Assembly: GCA_910586045.1 (NCBI GenBank)
Contig: CAJUIH010000018.1
Location: 13,264-39,976, forward strand
Reading direction: 5' to 3'
Length of the DNA: 26,713 nt
From: an uncultured Eubacterium sp.
GTDB taxonomy: Bacteria; Bacillota; Clostridia; Lachnospirales; Lachnospiraceae
Positions within the stretch are counted from its first letter, which is position 1; each line of letters begins with the position of its first letter. The notes under the pieces were generated by a model. The model was not told where the DNA came from and searched no databases. It was given only the letters and a program-made list of their open reading frames with translations. A program made the position numbers and the translations under genes. This document shows positions 16,200 to 23,633 of the stretch, in pieces.

Positions 16200-16226
16200 A
16201 TTTTTGCTCACCGTCTCTCCAGGCTA

Positions 16227-16305
16227 AGGAACTGTCCCAAAATAACTTACCATATTCCCTGCCTTTTCCTGCGGACTATCGGTAAGTTATTTCGGGACAG
16301 TTCCT
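16227..16305 (+). repeat. 79-bp inverted-repeat element (MITE/REP-like or hairpin terminator)
   Basis: The left arm (16227-16251, beginning AGGAACTGTCCC) and right arm (16281-16305, ending GGGACAGTTCCT) are 25 bases each and complementary with one mismatch, around a 29-base centre. Such a long, nearly perfect stem, ending in a GGGACAGTTCC-type tip, resembles small non-autonomous mobile or REP elements of clostridia. A short T run follows (ATTTTTG, 16307-16313), so it may also end transcription of the preceding hydrolase gene. No target-site duplication is clear. Confidence 0.75.
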
Positions 16306-16440
16306 AATTTTTGCAAGCTTTCCAACGGGTATCCTATACGTAATCGTAATACATAAAACGGATTCGTGAAATCCTGTCAGCCATCCATCTGCTGTTTTGC
16401 ATATCTACGTAGCGCAAGAGATGTAGAGCTAGAAAAAACC

Positions 16441-16508
16441 AGCCAGACCTGCGTCCCGCATCCGGCGTCCCCGCAGCCAAAATACAACACCTGATCTGAA
16501 CCGTTCCA
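16441..16508 (+). repeat. Dispersed intergenic repeat, copy B
   Basis: This is the second copy of the repeat seen at 8033-8099, in the opposite orientation and 8.3 kb away. It starts at AGCCAGACCTGCGTCCCGCA and ends just before the TetR promoter region. The rest of the 16200-16613 space holds the inverted-repeat element and the TetR promoter. About 130 AT-rich bases (16310-16440) lie between, in which I see no feature. Confidence 0.8.
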
Positions 16509-16512
16509 GCAG

Positions 16513-16597
16513 GTCATGACAATTTCTAAATGAAAACTTGACATCATCCGCAAAATACGCTATTCTATATATGACCCGATTGGTATTTTGAGTCATA
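16513..16597 (+). promoter_or_regulatory. TetR-gene promoter with flanking dyads
   Basis: TTGACA (16538-16543) is followed after 17 bases by TATTCT (16561-16566). Upstream lies the palindrome GTCATGAC (16513-16520). Downstream, TATGAC (16570-16575) faces GTCATA (16592-16597). The shared TGAC half-site on both sides of the promoter suggests autorepression by the TetR protein encoded 17 bases further on. Confidence 0.6.
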
Positions 16598-16613
16598 GTA
16601 AGGAGAATGGAGC

Positions 16614-17192
16614 ATGTCAAGAAGTTTTACGAAACAGGAAAAAGAAAATATCAAAAAGAGCCTTACAAAAGCCTGTAAACAAAGCTGGACACAGTATGGC
16701 TATAAGAAAACAGGGATAGACGAGCTGTGTAAACAGGCCGGTATTTCAAAAGGGGCGTTTTATCTTTTCTTTGAATCAAAAGAAGCGCTTTTTTGCGAAG
16801 TATTGTGTTCGGTACAAGCCGAGATCTGCGATGCGGCCTGCCAGGTGATGGAACAGCGGCAAAATAAGTATGGTGCGGCCGAAGCGCTCAAGCTGATTTA
16901 CCGTGCCTATGAGGAGAATCGTTTTTTATATGATTCGGATAGTGCCGATTATCTGGTTTTGCGCAATAAGTTATCGCAAAAGCAGGCGCAAAAAATGGAA
17001 GCGTCGAGCCAGATGGGCCGCAGGCTCTTTTTGGACCGGCCGTATTTGTTGTGGAAAGTAGACGCGGATCTGGCAGTGTCCGTTATTTACGCGCTGCTGA
17101 TGAATGTGAAAAACAAAGAGATTCTTCCATACAGCCATAGGGAGACGTTTGATTTTATGGTTGACCATTTAATCGACAGCCTGTTGGAATAG
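16614..17192 (+). CDS. TetR/AcrR-family transcriptional regulator
   Basis: This 192-residue regulator has a TetR-type N-terminal helix-turn-helix, seen as TGIDELCKQAGISKGAFYLF followed by ESKEALF (33-60). The C-terminal ligand-binding domain is helical, Cys-containing and not closely recognised. ATG 16614 has AAGGAG about ten bases upstream. Its own promoter carries TGAC dyads. It is followed after 64 bases by a DUF4180 gene and then a LytTR two-component system, with no terminator between. It may therefore control that whole unit. Confidence 0.88.
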   Translation: MSRSFTKQEKENIKKSLTKACKQSWTQYGYKKTGIDELCKQAGISKGAFYLFFESKEALFCEVLCSVQAEICDAACQVMEQRQNKYGAAEALKLIYRAYEENRFLYDSDSADYLVLRNKLSQKQAQKMEASSQMGRRLFLDRPYLLWKVDADLAVSVIYALLMNVKNKEILPYSHRETFDFMVDHLIDSLLE

Positions 17193-17256
17193 CGGGAGAA
17201 ATCAGCGGTGCGAGGGAAAGAACGAAATGTTATTGGGATAAGGAGGAATCAAAACT

Positions 17257-17628
17257 ATGAAAATAGAAGTGATCAAACAAAATCATACACAGGCTGCGGT
17301 GGTGGACAGCAGGGAACTTTTAATTACAGATGCTGCTTCTGCGCTGGATTTTATGATGACGGTAACGTATGAAACGGGCTGTTTCAATATTGCCGTAAAT
17401 AAGGAAGCGGTCTGCGATGATTTTTTTGTTCTTCGTACCTGTCTGGCAGGAGAGATTTTGCAGAAATTTATCAATTATGGCGTCCGGTTTGCGGTTTATG
17501 GCGATTTTTCCAAATATCAGAGCAAGCCTTTGCGGGATTTTATGTATGAAAGCAATCATGGAACAGATATTTATTTCCAGCCGGATGCTTCTGGTGCGGT
17601 TGCAAAACTGTGCGGGGCGGCAGGCTGA
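17257..17628 (+). CDS. DUF4180 domain protein
   Basis: This 123-residue cytoplasmic protein matches the DUF4180 pattern. It has a beta-rich N-terminus, then FFVLRTCLAGEILQKFINYG, then FAVYGDFSKYQSKPLRDFMY and ESNHGTDIYF. The family function is unknown; the genes frequently sit beside regulators. ATG 17257 has AAGGAGG upstream. It lies between a TetR gene and a GTG-started LytTR regulator (29 bases downstream). It is probably in the same transcript as both, which makes it a candidate partner or sensor for one of them. Confidence 0.85.
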   Translation: MKIEVIKQNHTQAAVVDSRELLITDAASALDFMMTVTYETGCFNIAVNKEAVCDDFFVLRTCLAGEILQKFINYGVRFAVYGDFSKYQSKPLRDFMYESNHGTDIYFQPDASGAVAKLCGAAG

Positions 17629-17656
17629 AACGAAAAGCGGCAGGGGGATTTCAAGT

Positions 17657-18370
17657 GTGTATAAAATAGCGATCTGTGATGATGAAGCAATGTTTGTAGA
17701 GGAGTTAAAAGGACATTTGCAGCAGTATGCTGTGCAGACAGGCAGGGAATTTTGTTATTTTGTCTATTATGACGGCAGTGAATTGTTAGCCAGATATGAT
17801 ACGGAATATGACTTGATATTTATGGATATCAAAATGGAGCGGATGAACGGATTGAAAACCGCGGAAGAAATACGCAGGCTGGATTGCAGCGTAGGCCTTA
17901 TTTTTTTGACTTCTTTTAAACAGTATGTATGGAAAGGCTATGAGTACCGCGCGGTCAACTATCTTGTAAAGCCAGTCAGATACGGTGTTTTAAAAATGGA
18001 ACTGGACCGTTATTTTGCGAATTACCAGGGAAAAGACGAACCTTATTTTAGCTTTTCCAACGATAGCGGCAGATTTAAGGTGCCGTATAAAAACCTGCGT
18101 TATGCGGAAACCGCGAAACGCAATGTGATGCTGCACTTTGAGGGGCAAAAGCAGGTAATTTACAAAAGTATGAAAGAAATGTCCGCAATGCTCCTTGCGC
18201 AGCGGGAATTTGCAAGGTGCCACCAAAGTTTTCTGGTAAATCTGTCTTATGTAAAAGGGGTAAAAGGCCTGGAACTTTCTCTGACAACAGGGGAATCCAT
18301 TCCGATCAGCCAGCCAAAGCGGAAAGAATTTATGGCAAAACTGACGGATTACTGGGGGGATTTCCTATGA
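17657..18370 (+). CDS. LytTR-family response regulator (AgrA/ComE type)
   Basis: This 237-residue regulator has a receiver domain (about 2-120) with D8-D9, phospho-acceptor D57 in LIFMDIKMERMNG, T85 and K105. A LytTR DNA-binding domain (about 135-232) includes FARCHQSFLVNLSYVKGV. The start is GTG 17657, chosen because MYKIAICDDE is the normal family start and GGGGGA lies eight bases before it. The frame is open much further upstream, but only over the DUF4180 gene. Its stop overlaps the kinase ATG in an ATGA. The likely target is the ABC transporter two genes downstream, which has 21-bp-period direct repeats in its promoter. Confidence 0.92.
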   Translation: MYKIAICDDEAMFVEELKGHLQQYAVQTGREFCYFVYYDGSELLARYDTEYDLIFMDIKMERMNGLKTAEEIRRLDCSVGLIFLTSFKQYVWKGYEYRAVNYLVKPVRYGVLKMELDRYFANYQGKDEPYFSFSNDSGRFKVPYKNLRYAETAKRNVMLHFEGQKQVIYKSMKEMSAMLLAQREFARCHQSFLVNLSYVKGVKGLELSLTTGESIPISQPKRKEFMAKLTDYWGDFL

Positions 18371-19656
18371 TTTTGTTTTTACATCTGCTTTCTGCCGTGC
18401 TGGAATGGGCTTATACGATCGTATTTGTACTGATGGTGCATGCGTTTTTGCCTTTGCGGCAAAATAAAATCCTGCGCATTGCGGCCGTTCTTCTTGGCCA
18501 TCTATTGTTTTCCGCGGTTATTTATTCCAATGATTTTGCCGGGCTTTTCGGGGCGCTGCTTGGCATGTACGCTTATGTGGCAGTGTTCCACTGCGGGCAT
18601 TGGCCGGAAAAAAACACCGCGGTTTTGATTTTTTATCCGGCGTTTATCGCGATCAATTATTTGATGCAGGATATCGGGTCCAGATGCTTTTTCTTAGCGA
18701 CCGGCGCGCCAATAGAAGTTTCACTGGGCTGGTCCGGGCAGCAATTGATTTGCAGTACCGCGTTTTATACGCTTTCTTTGCTGTTTCGGCTTTTATTCTG
18801 GCTGGCTGCATGGCGGCTTCTGCGGCGGTATTTACAGCAGGTTACTTCCCATTTAACGGCGAACATGTGGTTTGTGGTCGATCTTCTCATGCTCGCTCCG
18901 TTAACCGCCATTTTTACGATTATTTATTTTATGCCGCAAGATCCGGTGGTTGTTTATCCGATCTGCGCCTCGTCCATCTTTTCCAGCTTTGGATGTATCT
19001 ATTTGGCCTCCTATCTTTCGGAGTCGATACAGACCGCATATTATGCAAAAGAATTGGAATCGAAACAAAACTATTATTACGAACGGTTACATGCCGAAGA
19101 GCAGGTACGCGCCGTCTATCACGATATGAAAAACCATCTCCTTGTGCTGGAACGGCAGACGCAGTCCGCGGAAACGGCAAAAATGATTGACAAATTACAA
19201 AAAGAAGTCAGGATGTATGAAGATTATGTACATACAGGCAATGACATTTTGGATATTATAGTAAAAGAAAAAGCGGCTTACGCCAGGAAAAAACAGATTG
19301 CTTTTTCTGTTTCGGCAGACCTTGGCGGGATCGATTTTGTACAACCGCTCGATATCAGTACGATTTTTGGAAACGGACTGGACAATGCGATGGAAGCAAG
19401 CGAAAAGCTTTCCGGGAGAGAGCGGGTGATTTTGTTAAAAGCAGGCAGGGTACGCAACTTTCTTTTTGTGCGGATTGAAAATAACTGCGGTAAGGAAAAC
19501 GAGGCTGGGAAGCGGCGAACGACAAAGCAGGATCCTTTTTTTCATGGCTTTGGCCTTTCTAATATGAGGAAAGCCGCGGAAAAGTATGGCGGGCAGTTGA
19601 CCGCGCAATGTGAAAACGGGACGTTTACATTGAAAATATTAATACCGATTCCATGA
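18367..19656 (+). CDS. GHKL sensor histidine kinase (AgrC/ComD type)
   Basis: This 429-residue kinase has six hydrophobic N-terminal segments (about 1-215), a coiled-coil linker, then the phospho-acceptor H252 in YHDMKNHLLVLE, the AgrC/ComD-type H box. The ATP-binding domain carries N340 in GNGLDNAMEAS and the GFGLSNM glycine box, and lacks the D box typical of HisKA kinases. It overlaps the response-regulator stop by four bases. Kinases of this type often sense peptides. No precursor peptide gene is visible nearby, so the signal could be an external peptide or the transporter's cargo. Confidence 0.9.
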   Translation: MILFLHLLSAVLEWAYTIVFVLMVHAFLPLRQNKILRIAAVLLGHLLFSAVIYSNDFAGLFGALLGMYAYVAVFHCGHWPEKNTAVLIFYPAFIAINYLMQDIGSRCFFLATGAPIEVSLGWSGQQLICSTAFYTLSLLFRLLFWLAAWRLLRRYLQQVTSHLTANMWFVVDLLMLAPLTAIFTIIYFMPQDPVVVYPICASSIFSSFGCIYLASYLSESIQTAYYAKELESKQNYYYERLHAEEQVRAVYHDMKNHLLVLERQTQSAETAKMIDKLQKEVRMYEDYVHTGNDILDIIVKEKAAYARKKQIAFSVSADLGGIDFVQPLDISTIFGNGLDNAMEASEKLSGRERVILLKAGRVRNFLFVRIENNCGKENEAGKRRTTKQDPFFHGFGLSNMRKAAEKYGGQLTAQCENGTFTLKILIPIP

Positions 19657-19663
19657 TTGCCGT

Positions 19664-19732
19664 ATTAGAATTTGCGGTTTGCATATTAGAATTTGCGTCC
19701 GGGATTGTATATTTTTCCGAATGGGCTATGCT
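19664..19732 (+). promoter_or_regulatory. Probable LytTR regulator binding site and promoter of the MacB-type transporter
   Basis: ATTAGAATTTGCG occurs twice (19664-19676 and 19685-19697) in the same direction, 21 bases apart, which is two helical turns. LytTR regulators such as AgrA and ComE bind direct repeats at about this period. The second copy ends seven bases before a poor -35, TTGTAT (19705-19710), then 16 bases and TATGCT (19727-19732). This is a classical activator-dependent layout, 39 bases before the ATPase start. Confidence 0.7.
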
Positions 19733-19770
19733 GGTGACAGGAAATGCATAGAACCAAAGGAGGAATTGTT

Positions 19771-20436
19771 ATGACGGTATTACACGCATCTCATGTAAAA
19801 AAATATTACGGCAGGGACGAAAGCCTTGTAAAGGCGCTCGACGATGTCAGCCTGTCTGTGGAACAAGGGCAGTTTGTGGCCCTGGTCGGTACTTCCGGCA
19901 GCGGGAAATCTACGCTGTTACATATGCTGGGCGGATTGGACAGCCCTACGGACGGCAGTGTCCGGGTGGAAAATCAGAGCCTTGAAGAATTGTCTGAGGA
20001 ACAGCGCACGGTTTTCCGCCGTAAACGGATCGGTTTTATTTTTCAAAATTACAACCTGATTCCTTATCTTACCGTGTATGAAAATATTGTGCTGCCTGTC
20101 CGTCTGGACGGAAAAAAAGAGGAGCAGCCGTTTTTGGATGAAATCGTACGGTTTCTCGCGCTGGAGAAAAAACTAAAAAACACGCCGGGCCAGTTATCCG
20201 GCGGCCAGCAGCAAAGAGTGGCGATTGCCCGCGCGCTCGTATCTAAACCGGCTATTATTTTAGCGGACGAACCGACCGGAAATCTGGACAGCCACACCAG
20301 TGACCAGGTAATCAGCCTGCTGAAAATGACCAGTCAGAAATTTCACCAGACGATACTTATGATTACACACAATCCCGAAATTGCAGAACAAGCAGATGTG
20401 AAAATACGCATCGAAGATGGAAAAATATACGCATAG
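19771..20436 (+). CDS. MacB/LolD-type ABC transporter ATPase
   Basis: This 221-residue ATPase has Walker A GTSGSGKST (40-48), Q-loop Q92, signature LSGGQ (142-146), Walker B IILADEP (162-168) and switch H200 in ITHN. It also has the NLD motif typical of the MacB/LolD/BceA group. The partner permease is encoded 14 bases downstream. ATG 19771 follows AAAGGAGG; a frame extension to 19744 would overlap that site. The transporters of this group drive mechanical pulling rather than classical transport, and Firmicute members often give resistance to peptide antibiotics. The adjacent LytTR two-component system supports an envelope-stress role, but the exact substrate is unknown. Confidence 0.93.
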   Translation: MTVLHASHVKKYYGRDESLVKALDDVSLSVEQGQFVALVGTSGSGKSTLLHMLGGLDSPTDGSVRVENQSLEELSEEQRTVFRRKRIGFIFQNYNLIPYLTVYENIVLPVRLDGKKEEQPFLDEIVRFLALEKKLKNTPGQLSGGQQQRVAIARALVSKPAIILADEPTGNLDSHTSDQVISLLKMTSQKFHQTILMITHNPEIAEQADVKIRIEDGKIYA

Positions 20437-20450
20437 GGGGTGTGGCTGAA

Positions 20451-22856
20451 ATGAAAGGGAATAAAATAACGGCAAATATGATTTTTCGTATGGCAAAGCA
20501 AAGCCTTGCATCCAGCCGTATGCGCAATATTTTCGTTATGATTACGATCGTGCTGGCGTCGTCTTTGCTGACGGTTATTCTGCTGTTTGCCGCGGGGCGA
20601 AAGCAGCAGGAAAAAAATGGCCTGTCAAAAAGCCGCCAGGTAGGCTACTATGATTTGACGGTACCGCAAATGGAAATCCTGCAAAAGGATGCCAGGCTGT
20701 CTGCCTGGATCCGGGTGAAAACCGGAATTTTATCTGCAATGGATGGCTTTGACGTGATGCCTTATTATGTAAACGAGCTGTCGGATGAAATTCAAATTGC
20801 GGAATTGGAAAGCGGCTGCCTGCCGCAGGCGGAACATGAAATCGCGCTGCCGCGCGCATTGCTGAAAAAAATGGGGAAAGAACCTATATTAGGCGGCAAA
20901 GTCACGTTTGCTTTTTATGACGGCAGTACGGAAACGTTTGCCGTATCCGGGATTTTAAAAGGAAACGAGGCGGCAAAACAGTTTTCGGTGTTTTTCTCCC
21001 AGCGTTATGCCGAACATGGCAGCCAGTTAAAAGACAGGTCTTATGAGGTGTACGCGAAACTGCGGGACGCCTCGGATTTCTCAGCGCAGGAGTGTAAGGA
21101 AGCAATGTACCGGATCGGCGCGGATGCGGGAATTGACCGCAAAGATGTCATACCGTCAAAGGCGTTTTTAAATTCACTTACGGTTGATATGCAGTCGGTG
21201 ATGATTTACAGTCTGGTCGGCGCAGTGATTTTGCTGGCCTGTGTTTTTGTGATTTACGGCGTATTTTATTTGTCCGTCGTCGGCAGGATTCATCAGTTTG
21301 GGCAGCTCCGTACGATCGGGATGACGAAAAAACAGATGAAAAGATTTGTGCGCCGTGAGGGAAGCAGCCTGTTTTTGCGCGCCTGCCCGGTCGGAATCGC
21401 CATTGGCTCCGTCGTGGGATATGGGATTTTGCCGGACGGTTTTCGTTTGGTGCATGCCCTTTGGACTGCGGTTCTTGTATTGATCGTGATCTATTGGATC
21501 ACAATGGTATCCGTATATAAGCCGGCGCAGCTTGCGGCTGCGGTTTCTCCGATCGAAGCCCTGCGTTATGTGCCGCAGGATGATGGGAAAACATATGCCC
21601 GCAAAAAATTATGCCGGAATCTGACGCCGTTTGGATTGGGCATCCGGAATTTTTCGAAAAACCGCAAGAAAGCGGTGATTACGTTTGTCTCTTTGGCTTT
21701 TGGCGGGATTCTTTTTATGACGGCCGCGGCCTATGTATCTTCTTTTGACAAATCCAATTACGCAAGGCAGGGATATTTTACAAATGCGGAATTTCATATT
21801 TCGTTCGCGCAGTCCGCGATGGAACTGCATGCATACGGGATGAGCGGCATGCAGGCAAAAACGCCGCTTGACCAGGAAATGGTGCGTACGATTGCCGCGC
21901 TGGACGGCGTCAAACATGTGGAAGAAATAGAAAGCTTTGGCGTTCAGTTTTATTACGATAAAAACGGCGAATTTGACAATGACGAGATCACCCTCCTATC
22001 GGACGGGGAAATAAGGGAAATCGGCAAATATATAGAAGAAGGAAGCGCGGATTATGAGAAGCTTATGAGCGGTGATTATATCCTTGTGGCGAACAACAGC
22101 GTCGCAAAGGAGGTTTACGGATGGACATTTGCGCCGGGGGACTTCGTTACACTGCGGTATTACGACGGCAGGCAGATGGCGGAAAAGGAAGTGGCCGTAC
22201 TTGCCGTCTGCAATGCGTCGTTTACGTATGATTATCCGCAGGCGGAAGGCTGGTTTGTGATGCCGGATCAGGCCGTCAAGCGTTGGCTTTCTTATGACTG
22301 CCTAAATGCCCATTTAATCGTATCGACCCAGGCGGACAAAGAGGAAGCCGTCGGAGAAGCGCTTGCCGGTATGCTTGCGGACCAGGCCGGGCTTAGCCTG
22401 GAAACGCTCGCGGAACGCAGGAACCTGTATGAGCAGAACGCGAACCAGGTGTTTGGAATGGTAAGCGGGCTTGCCGTTTTTATTATGTCATTTAGTTTAT
22501 TGAGCATGATGAATCTTCTGATTACAAATATGGTTACCCGTAAACAGGAGCTTGCGGTATTGGCTTCCATTGGTATGGACAAAGGGCAGATTCGAAAGAT
22601 GCTGTTTGGGGAGAGCCTGCTTTTGGTCTTCGTTACGGTCGGCGTGACGATGACGGTCGGTTCGTTGTGCGGCTATGCGCTAAGCAGCATCCTTTACCAA
22701 AAGGGTGCGTATTATATGGCGTTTCGGTTTCCTGTGTGGTATGCCCTTGCCTATGCAGGGATCCTGACAATAGTGCCGCTTGTTATTACTATCGTATCCC
22801 TGCGGCGTTTTTCTAAAGAGTCCCTTGTGGAACGGCTTAGAGGGATAGAGAATTGA
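20451..22856 (+). CDS. FtsX-domain ABC permease (two FtsX units)
   Basis: This 801-residue permease is paired with the ATPase just upstream. Helix 1 (27-48) is followed by an extracytoplasmic domain of about 195 residues. A first FtsX unit of three helices comes next (about 250-370, including GQLRTIGMTKKQMKRFV). A second helix at about 410-430 leads to another large extracytoplasmic domain, and a second FtsX unit (about 665-795) contains ELAVLASIGMDKGQIRKML. Eight helices with two matching halves is an arrangement distinct from BceB, which has ten helices and one large extracellular domain. The start is ATG 20451 because AGGGGGTG lies about ten bases upstream; a GTG at 20442 is too close to it. 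Confidence 0.9.
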   Translation: MKGNKITANMIFRMAKQSLASSRMRNIFVMITIVLASSLLTVILLFAAGRKQQEKNGLSKSRQVGYYDLTVPQMEILQKDARLSAWIRVKTGILSAMDGFDVMPYYVNELSDEIQIAELESGCLPQAEHEIALPRALLKKMGKEPILGGKVTFAFYDGSTETFAVSGILKGNEAAKQFSVFFSQRYAEHGSQLKDRSYEVYAKLRDASDFSAQECKEAMYRIGADAGIDRKDVIPSKAFLNSLTVDMQSVMIYSLVGAVILLACVFVIYGVFYLSVVGRIHQFGQLRTIGMTKKQMKRFVRREGSSLFLRACPVGIAIGSVVGYGILPDGFRLVHALWTAVLVLIVIYWITMVSVYKPAQLAAAVSPIEALRYVPQDDGKTYARKKLCRNLTPFGLGIRNFSKNRKKAVITFVSLAFGGILFMTAAAYVSSFDKSNYARQGYFTNAEFHISFAQSAMELHAYGMSGMQAKTPLDQEMVRTIAALDGVKHVEEIESFGVQFYYDKNGEFDNDEITLLSDGEIREIGKYIEEGSADYEKLMSGDYILVANNSVAKEVYGWTFAPGDFVTLRYYDGRQMAEKEVAVLAVCNASFTYDYPQAEGWFVMPDQAVKRWLSYDCLNAHLIVSTQADKEEAVGEALAGMLADQAGLSLETLAERRNLYEQNANQVFGMVSGLAVFIMSFSLLSMMNLLITNMVTRKQELAVLASIGMDKGQIRKMLFGESLLLVFVTVGVTMTVGSLCGYALSSILYQKGAYYMAFRFPVWYALAYAGILTIVPLVITIVSLRRFSKESLVERLRGIEN

Positions 22857-22870
22857 TAAGGGAGTATCGG

Positions 22871-23239
22871 GTGACGGTAGCGGGCGGATACGATTTTTTG
22901 ATCGTATCTCCCGCAATGGTCGCGTATTTAATCAAAAAAGCGAAGCATGCGCAGACAAAAGAATTTATAATCCCTGCGGAAACGATTCTTCCGCAGGGAT
23001 ACGCGCGGTATTTGGGCTGTGTCCTTGCGGCAGGCATGGCATCTTACGATGCAGATCCCGCGCTGCAGCCAGTCTACCAATTGGCCGCGGATCAGATCAA
23101 ACAATTAAGCGTGGACCTGCAGCCGTGTTTTCAGGCAGCGGATGTTTGTAAACAGCGGGCGGCGGTGCAGTTTCATATCAGAACAAGCGAGTACTTTAAG
23201 CGGCTTTTAAAGCGGGGGCGTTTTATTTATGTGTTTTAA
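22871..23239 (+). CDS. Unrecognised 122-residue protein downstream of the FtsX permease
   Basis: I do not recognise this protein. It begins MTVAGGYDFLIV and shows a beta-rich first half with a helical, basic second half ending RLLKRGRFIYVF. There is no signal peptide or strong membrane helix. GTG 22871 is preferred because AAGGGAG lies six bases upstream; a TTG at 22853 overlapping the permease stop would add six residues. The gene immediately follows the permease and may be co-transcribed with it. A perfect 12-bp stem-loop (ATCCCTGCGGAA 22970-22981, with its complement 22989-23000) lies inside the coding region, which is unusual. It could be a real small protein of the transporter operon or a fortuitous open frame. 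Confidence 0.5.
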   Translation: MTVAGGYDFLIVSPAMVAYLIKKAKHAQTKEFIIPAETILPQGYARYLGCVLAAGMASYDADPALQPVYQLAADQIKQLSVDLQPCFQAADVCKQRAAVQFHIRTSEYFKRLLKRGRFIYVF

Positions 23240-23339
23240 GGTACACTGGCGTTGCTGCATACGCAGTCCTATAATGGAATCACGGAACTGGTATCTATAC
23301 GCCGGCAGTTGGCTGTGACAGAAGCGGCTGATGAACGTT

Positions 23340-23371
23340 TTTTTCGTAAGGCAGTATTTTTCGTAAGGCAG
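23340..23371 (+). repeat. Direct repeat of 15 bp in the non-coding space before the XRE operon
   Basis: TTTTTCGTAAGGCAG occurs at 23340-23354 and 23357-23371, a 17-bp period. It lies in the 23240-23633 space, which has no convincing gene. Apart from this repeat and the XRE promoter, only a short peptide frame with a poor start context (23497-23547) is seen there. Confidence 0.5.
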
Positions 23372-23428
23372 GAAAGTTCCCATATTTATACGGATTGCCA
23401 ATTATATTTGTGTTATTGTAAAATATAT

Positions 23429-23457
23429 TTGACAAGTTGTCAAGAAAAAGCTATACT
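23429..23457 (+). promoter_or_regulatory. Promoter and operator of the XRE-ABC operon
   Basis: TTGACA (23429-23434), 17 bases, TATACT (23452-23457) form a strong promoter. The -35 is inside a perfect dyad, TTGACAAGTTGTCAA (23429-23443; 7-bp arms, one central G), a good operator shape for the small XRE repressor encoded 177 bases downstream. Confidence 0.7.
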
Positions 23458-23633
23458 GGAAACAACACTTGTATCATTATACTTGGGGTAATGCTTATGA
23501 AAAAGTGCTGGGATCATGGAACGTGCGACGAAAGCGCGGCTTCCTAAAAATGCGCAATGCCAATCGGCGTATGGAAAAGATCCGTACTGAAACAAGAAAA
23601 TAAGGAAAAGAGGACACAGGTTGATGAAAAGAA

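Noticed and set aside
23252..23491. 79-codon open frame before the XRE promoter
   Set aside because: No ribosome site, it runs across the direct repeat and the XRE promoter/operator, and the product has no recognisable pattern.
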